Source: Lumbricus terrestris
Taxonomy: Eukaryota > Annelida > Clitellata > Crassiclitellata > Lumbricidae
Direction: 5' to 3'
Assembly (NCBI GenBank): GCA_949752735.1
Contig: OX457053.1
Coordinates: 24,359,682 to 24,423,681, forward strand
DNA length: 64,000 nt
Both the position numbers and the translations under genes were made by a program. Under the pieces are notes generated by a model. It did not search any database, was not told the origin of the DNA, and was given only the letters and a program-made list of their open reading frames with translations. Below are positions 63,064-64,000 of this stretch, one piece after another; position 1 is the stretch's first letter, and each line of letters opens with the position of its first letter.

Positions 63064-63248
63064 GTGTGTGTGTGTATGTATGTATGTATGTATGTATGTA
63101 TGTATGTATGTATGTATGTATGTATGTATGTATGCATGTATGTATGCATGTATGTATGTATGTATGTATGTATGTATGTATGTATGTATGTATGTATGTA
63201 TGTATGTATGTATGTATGTATGTATGTATGTATGTATGTATGTATGTT
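62953..63248. repeat. (TATG)n microsatellite at the LINE 3' end
   Basis: About 290 bases of TATG with one TGTG patch. It begins right at the LINE tail, so it may have grown from it. Confidence 0.95.
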
Positions 63249-63485
63249 TAATGCAGTTATAGAAGGGTTAGCAAACAGGCGGAGATATTTTTGGAGTTCG
63301 CTCCAAAGAGCTGCTGGTGCAGCATAGGCTAAGAAAGTGACTGAAGAATTTCAGAGAGGACGAGACTGGGGCTGAGACCTATAGTAGGCCTACATGCACG
63401 GGCAAAATGGACCATATACTATTGAAGCGCTCCACGCTTAGTAGAGCGGAGGTAGCTACAACTCCAGAGTCCAGACACGCAGGGT
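63249..63485. other. Intergenic, nothing recognised
   Basis: Unique sequence between microsatellite and SINE. Confidence 0.4.
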
Positions 63486-63720
63486 AGGGGCGCGGTGTTG
63501 TAGTGGTGGCGTCGTTGCCTTGAAGCCGGAAAGTTCGAGGTTTGAATCCACCTCAAGTCGCCGCGTATACGGACCTTGGGCAAATCCTTCACTCGACATT
63601 GCTCAGCGCTTCGGAGTGAAACTCCGATGCAGTGTCCGCGTTGTAGTCGGGAGCGCCTCTGAGTAGCGGTTGAGGGCTGGAAGAGGCGCTATAGCAAGTG
63701 CGCATACAAACAAACAAACA
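63486..63720 (+). mobile_element. tRNA-derived SINE, copy 2
   Basis: Same family as 1645-1870: TGTAGTGGTGGCGTCG (box A region), GGTTTGAATCC (box B, one change), ACCTTGGGCAAATCCTTCAC, TCGGGAGCGCCTCTGAGTAG, and an (ACAA)n tail. Confidence 0.8.
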
Positions 63721-64000
63721 GTTTACATGCATAATAAATTATTATAATACAGAGCTGGTAGGCCCTATACAGATATATATGAGCAACATGATTACAAGAT
63801 AAATTAGACTATAAATAATAAATATGATGAAAAATTGGCAGTTTAAGCATTTCCGGACGGTTCCTATCACAAGTTGGATTTAATTAACTCTGGAGCATTG
63901 CTAAATTCACATAGGGCCCATCAACAGACGATTTGTAAATGTTAAGAAAGATATCCGCTGCAATTAATTAACTAATTATGCCTAATTATCAATGGTGATT

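Overview
This is a metazoan nuclear window, almost certainly from a marine invertebrate. Three small intron-containing cystatin genes, a rhodopsin-family neuropeptide receptor, tRNA-derived SINEs, CR1-like LINE pieces, mariner, hAT and pogo-type DNA transposons, a long-terminal-repeat (LTR) retrotransposon and a complete Maverick/Polinton are interspersed with very long tetranucleotide microsatellites. The exact taxon cannot be fixed from the sequence.

Host genes. At the left edge an intronless FMRFamide-receptor-like GPCR runs off the window on the minus strand (start codon at 1201). A family of stefin-type cystatins lies on the minus strand: copy A (three exons, 15580 to 12577), copy B (33729 to 31314) and the last exon of copy C (61869 to 61750). 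A and B sit in a segmental duplication (about 10.9-18.6 kb versus 30.15-35.4 kb) that includes their 3' flanks and promoter regions. Transposons account for most of the DNA between the copies.

Retroelements. An LTR element (18872-28758, two 2440-bp LTRs, 4-bp target duplication TACA) encodes on the minus strand one 1055-residue Gag with three zinc knuckles. It has no protease, reverse transcriptase or integrase. The Gag reading frame begins inside the LTR and crosses the LTR edge and the presumed primer-binding site. The element split a CR1-like LINE relic.

DNA transposons. Two mariner-derived elements lie tail to head (38028-39200 and 39213-40913). The second is interrupted by a hAT element with a perfect 8-bp target duplication. 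A third, truncated mariner copy keeps part of the transposase C-terminus (29132-30093). A TA-flanked pogo-like element (42378-60098) is itself interrupted by the Polinton.

Polinton (43124-59319; 16,196 bp; 454-bp inverted repeats; 6-bp target duplication CGGCTT). It is gene-dense and virus-like. The plus strand carries protein-primed DNA polymerase B, a zinc-ribbon/HNH-like protein, an adenain-like protease and two fibre-like paralogues. The minus strand carries the candidate major capsid protein, several small virion-like proteins, a dUTPase-fold-like protein, the penton-like minor capsid protein and the packaging ATPase. Returning to the plus strand are a phospholipase A2 protein and a chromodomain integrase. 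All frames are open apart from the integrase, which has no ATG and lies in the -1 frame behind the phospholipase gene at a classic slippery heptamer. The main points of interest are that possible programmed frameshift, shuffled modules among three small virion-like genes, and an array of 10-bp palindromes at 29-bp spacing in the inverted repeats.
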